A stretch of DNA of 9,465 nt from Candidatus Altarchaeum sp. GTDB taxonomy: Archaea; Altiarchaeota; Altiarchaeia; Altiarchaeales; Altiarchaeaceae. The position numbers and the translations under genes are program-made. Where the stretch lies: assembly GCA_018260755.1 (NCBI GenBank), contig JAGTWP010000016.1, forward strand, positions 16,391 through 25,855. The letters run 5' to 3'. Numbering within the stretch: position 1 is the first letter of the stretch; each line of letters begins with the position of its first letter. Under the pieces are notes generated by a model. The model ran no database searches. It was given only the letters and a program-made list of their open reading frames with translations, and was not told where the DNA came from. This document shows, in pieces, positions 7,177 to 9,465 of the stretch.

Positions 7177-9181
7177 ATTCTTTCTTTACCTTTGGCCTTC
7201 TTATGAATAAAATGATTAACACAATTATTCCCACAATAATTGCAATAACGCAGACATCTTGTGCTTTTGAAATTACATCGTAGTCCTTTGCTTCCTTTGT
7301 TGCCTCGGATAAGGTCTTTATGGTCTTTTCATAGTCATTTTCACTTTCTGCTATGTGTGCCTCTTGAATTTTGTCTTCTATGTCTCTGACATCTGCCCCA
7401 AATATTAACCATGGAGTAATTGCTTCTTTCTTCGCTTTCTCAGCATTATCAAATAATTCTTTCGTTCTTTCTTTTGTTAAACCCTCAAGTTCTTTAACAT
7501 CTTCCAAAAGTGTGAATGCATTAACATAATCCTTTTCCGAATTTATTTTTTCATCAAGTGTGGTAATGTTTCCTGTTGGCTCTGCAAATTTGTCTAATGC
7601 CGACTTTCTCAGTTCAACGTCTTTTAATAGAACTAATACATTATCCCTTACATACTGCTCGGTTTCTGTTCTGACTTCTTTAAAGTCACTTATAGCACTT
7701 TTATAATTACCAGTAAGCATTTCTTCCATTGCATTATCATATCTCAATTTTATTCCTGTTGTAAGTATCATACCTTTTTCACTTGCCATTTCCAATAAAT
7801 TATCTGTTTGGCTTTTCTCTTCCGATACATAAGAATTTCCTATCGTGATTTCTTTTGTTTTCAAATTCTTTGCTATCTCATAGACCTTTTCATAATTGCC
7901 TTCATTATATTCTTTTTTCATTTCTTTCAATAAATCTACTATTCCCTTCTTTTCTGCATCTGCTGCACCTATACTTGTAATAGCATTTAATATTTTTTCT
8001 CCTTTTGCAATTGATTCGTTTGCTGAAATTCCAACAAAATTTTTAAACGCTATTGCGTTATCCGAAAATGAAGCAATCATTATCTCGTCTTTTGCTAGAT
8101 AAAATTTCACCTTGTTATTTATATCATCCACAGTAGTTTTCTTTATTGAGGATATTTCTCCGTCAATTACTTCTGCAACAATTGTATCCGGATCCTTAAC
8201 ATCCGTTAATATTACTGCATGATTTTTATTTCCGCTTATGGAAACAATGTGTTCGTTGGGTTTCATTGCATACTCATAGATAATGGATTTGTTATAGCTT
8301 ATTACTCTTAATGTTGAAGGTGCAACATAAGCAATTGCTTTATTTAATCCTGCAATTCCAACAACTGCAGAATCATTTATTAATAAATTTAAGCTATTTG
8401 AATTTTCGCTATAAATATAAATTCCATCCGAACTCGCTATCGCAATTTTATCTGTTCCCGTAACACTTTTAACATTTATATTTTTTGAAAAAATATTTGT
8501 GCCTTCCATTGAAAATACAAAAAATCCATCGTCAGCTCCCACAAATACATCATTATTTAAAATTTTTACATTCTTGCATCCTTTCACTTCTTTATTCCAT
8601 TTGACATTTCCCTGCGAATCCATTATATATACATTATTTCCCGCACATGTTGCTACATTTCCCCCATTAATATCACAGGCTCCAATTTTTCCGCCTAAAT
8701 TTTTTCCCTTAACTCGGGTAGAACCGTCAAATAATGCAAAATCATAATTGCTTGTTCCGTAAGCAAATAAATTTCCGTCTGCACATATTGCAGTTGGATT
8801 TCCAGTAAGAGAAATCACATTTTTATATTTGATTACAGGGGTAACCTCCTTATCATAAATAAATTTGTTGTCCATTAGATTTTTATCCTGCAGGTCAATA
8901 ACATATAAACTAATACTTCCGGATTCTGCGTCCTTTGTAGAAACAAATACAAAATTTTTAGATGAAGAAACCATAATCACATTGCTCAACTTTACACAAT
9001 TTGAATGTTCCGGCGTCGTGTTGCTTTTTGCATTATAACTACAGAGTGTATCCGTTTTCCACTCAGTTAAACTATTTTCACTAAAAACATTTGTTGAAAA
9101 CATCAAACCAATTACAAAAGTTGACACTACAATTGCCGCTACAATCCCAAAAATACCGAATAAATTTTTACCTGAGGCCAT
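7175..9181 (-). CDS. Beta-propeller and helical-repeat membrane protein
   Basis: A 668-aa protein anchored at both ends. An N-terminal hydrophobic segment (about 8-28) lacks an obvious signal peptidase site, and a C-terminal transmembrane helix (642-660) ends in the basic tail RRPKVKKE, placing both termini inside and the middle outside. Residues about 65-385 look like a PQQ/WD-type beta-propeller, with recurring blades such as GNNVYIMDSQGNVKW (181-195), NNDVFVGADDGFFVFS and DKIAIASSDGIYIYSE. Residues 386-640 are mostly helical and charged, with four related motifs: EGNYEKVYEIAKNLK (427-441), TGNYKSAISDFKEVR (490-504), EKDYVNAFTLLEDVK (549-563) and ENDYEKTIKTLSEATK (614-629), resembling half-TPR units. 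No catalytic motif is seen. It probably serves as a binding or scaffolding protein in the envelope. It is the first gene of the cluster and follows a probable leaderless promoter. Confidence 0.85.
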   Translation of the reverse strand: MASGKNLFGIFGIVAAIVVSTFVIGLMFSTNVFSENSLTEWKTDTLCSYNAKSNTTPEHSNCVKLSNVIMVSSSKNFVFVSTKDAESGSISLYVIDLQDKNLMDNKFIYDKEVTPVIKYKNVISLTGNPTAICADGNLFAYGTSNYDFALFDGSTRVKGKNLGGKIGACDINGGNVATCAGNNVYIMDSQGNVKWNKEVKGCKNVKILNNDVFVGADDGFFVFSMEGTNIFSKNINVKSVTGTDKIAIASSDGIYIYSENSNSLNLLINDSAVVGIAGLNKAIAYVAPSTLRVISYNKSIIYEYAMKPNEHIVSISGNKNHAVILTDVKDPDTIVAEVIDGEISSIKKTTVDDINNKVKFYLAKDEIMIASFSDNAIAFKNFVGISANESIAKGEKILNAITSIGAADAEKKGIVDLLKEMKKEYNEGNYEKVYEIAKNLKTKEITIGNSYVSEEKSQTDNLLEMASEKGMILTTGIKLRYDNAMEEMLTGNYKSAISDFKEVRTETEQYVRDNVLVLLKDVELRKSALDKFAEPTGNITTLDEKINSEKDYVNAFTLLEDVKELEGLTKERTKELFDNAEKAKKEAITPWLIFGADVRDIEDKIQEAHIAESENDYEKTIKTLSEATKEAKDYDVISKAQDVCVIAIIVGIIVLIILFIRRPKVKKE

Positions 9182-9195
9182 TTTAAAAATTTTAG

Positions 9196-9212
9196 ATTTT
9201 TATAGATATTTG
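9196..9212 (-). promoter_or_regulatory. Probable promoter of the surface-protein cluster
   Basis: On the minus strand the segment CAAATATCTATAAAAAT contains a TATA-like box centred roughly 20-26 nt upstream of the ATG at 9181, with no Shine-Dalgarno between them. This fits archaeal leaderless transcription starting at or near the ATG. The region is very AT-rich, so the exact box is uncertain; a second candidate, AATTTAAAAT, lies at about 9217-9226. Confidence 0.35.
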
Positions 9213-9237
9213 AACGATTTTAAATTTATTTGAATAC

Positions 9238-9255
9238 TGAAATCTTTTGATTTCA
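9238..9255. repeat. Inverted repeat, 7-bp stem with TTTT loop
   Basis: tgaaatc-tttt-gatttca is a perfect 7-bp stem with a 4-nt loop, just upstream of the cluster promoter and 6 bp from a longer hairpin. It could be an operator half-pair, or part of the end of a transcript coming from beyond the right edge. Confidence 0.55.
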
Positions 9256-9261
9256 ATCTAT

Positions 9262-9285
9262 CAAAAATGCTTGGAAGCATTTTTG
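9262..9285. repeat. Inverted repeat, perfect 11-bp arms
   Basis: caaaaatgctt-gg-aagcatttttg is a 24-bp inverted repeat with perfect 11-bp arms around GG. On either strand the second arm ends in TTTTT, so it could act as a bidirectional terminator-like hairpin, for example for a minus-strand gene lying beyond the right edge. A protein-binding palindrome is an alternative. It is not part of a coding region. Confidence 0.7.
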
Positions 9286-9350
9286 TAAATACACGAACGG
9301 AGTAAGCGTAAGTGAAATTATTTTAATTTTTTATTTTAAATGGTTATAAA
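9286..9350. other. Non-coding spacer with a cgaacggagtaagcg motif
   Basis: Between the hairpin and the 32-bp repeats there is no gene. The stretch tacacgaacggagtaagcg (about 9289-9307) is less AT-rich than its surroundings and resembles, loosely, a segment in the 1422-1451 spacer read on the other strand (GAACGAAG then TAAGCG). The rest is A/T tract. Confidence 0.4.
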
Positions 9351-9465
9351 TTAAAAATTATAAATAAATTAATATAAATAAATTAAAAATTATAAATAAA
9401 TTAATATAAATAAATTAAAAATTATAAATAAATTAATATAAATAAATTAAAAATTATAAATAAAT
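9351..9465. repeat. 32-bp AT-only tandem repeat at the right edge
   Basis: Three perfect 32-bp copies (9351-9382, 9383-9414, 9415-9446) are followed by a 19-bp partial copy (9447-9465) cut by the window edge. The unit starts ttaaaaattataaataaa and continues ttaatataaataaa, so it is itself made of two related 18- and 14-bp halves. It contains only A and T and codes for nothing. Its real length beyond the window is unknown. Confidence 0.95.

Noticed and set aside
9267-9305. 12-codon plus-strand open frame in the right spacer
   Set aside because: It lies over the 24-bp inverted repeat, is very short and has no translation signal.
9351-9465. CRISPR-like array
   Set aside because: The 32-bp units abut directly with no unique spacers, and the sequence contains only A and T; it is a tandem repeat.

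Overview
The window is AT-rich and reads as archaeal, with every convincing gene on the minus strand. The evidence for archaea is indirect. Starts lack clear Shine-Dalgarno sequences and sit behind A/T boxes at leaderless-type distances. The exported proteins are rich in N-glycosylation sequons. One protein joins a parallel beta-helix, a CARDB-like domain and a C-terminal dockerin, a mix common in archaeal surface proteins. I cannot fix the lineage; an uncultivated low-GC group such as a DPANN lineage or Altiarchaeota would fit, but there is no marker gene.

Layout, in the order of transcription (right to left): an intergenic region at 9182-9465 carries a 32-bp tandem repeat, two hairpins and a probable promoter. 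It is followed by a membrane protein with a beta-propeller and a helical-repeat region anchored at both ends (7175-9181). Next is an N-terminally anchored protein with a carboxypeptidase-regulatory-like beta-sandwich and a clearly duplicated unknown domain (5694-7106). Then comes a secreted protein with a C-terminal membrane anchor and a carboxypeptidase-regulatory-like domain (4252-5643). The fourth is a large, heavily glycosylatable surface protein with a Cys-rich module, beta-helix, CARDB-like domain, beta-sandwiches and a dockerin (1463-4207). Last is lysA, diaminopimelate decarboxylase (119-1360), whose final two codons and stop lie inside a 12-bp tandem repeat (1-127).

The first four genes all encode exported or membrane-anchored proteins, are co-directional and are separated by only about 44-68 bp. 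They probably form one cell-surface module: three membrane-anchored partners plus one soluble glycoprotein with a dockerin docking domain and two glycine-zipper-like segments. No cohesin or enzyme active site is recognisable, so the function is open. lysA is the only well-characterised gene and may simply be a neighbour. No tRNA, rRNA, CRISPR array, insertion sequence or integrase was seen. Both window ends lie in tandem repeats, which suggests a contig broken at low-complexity arrays.
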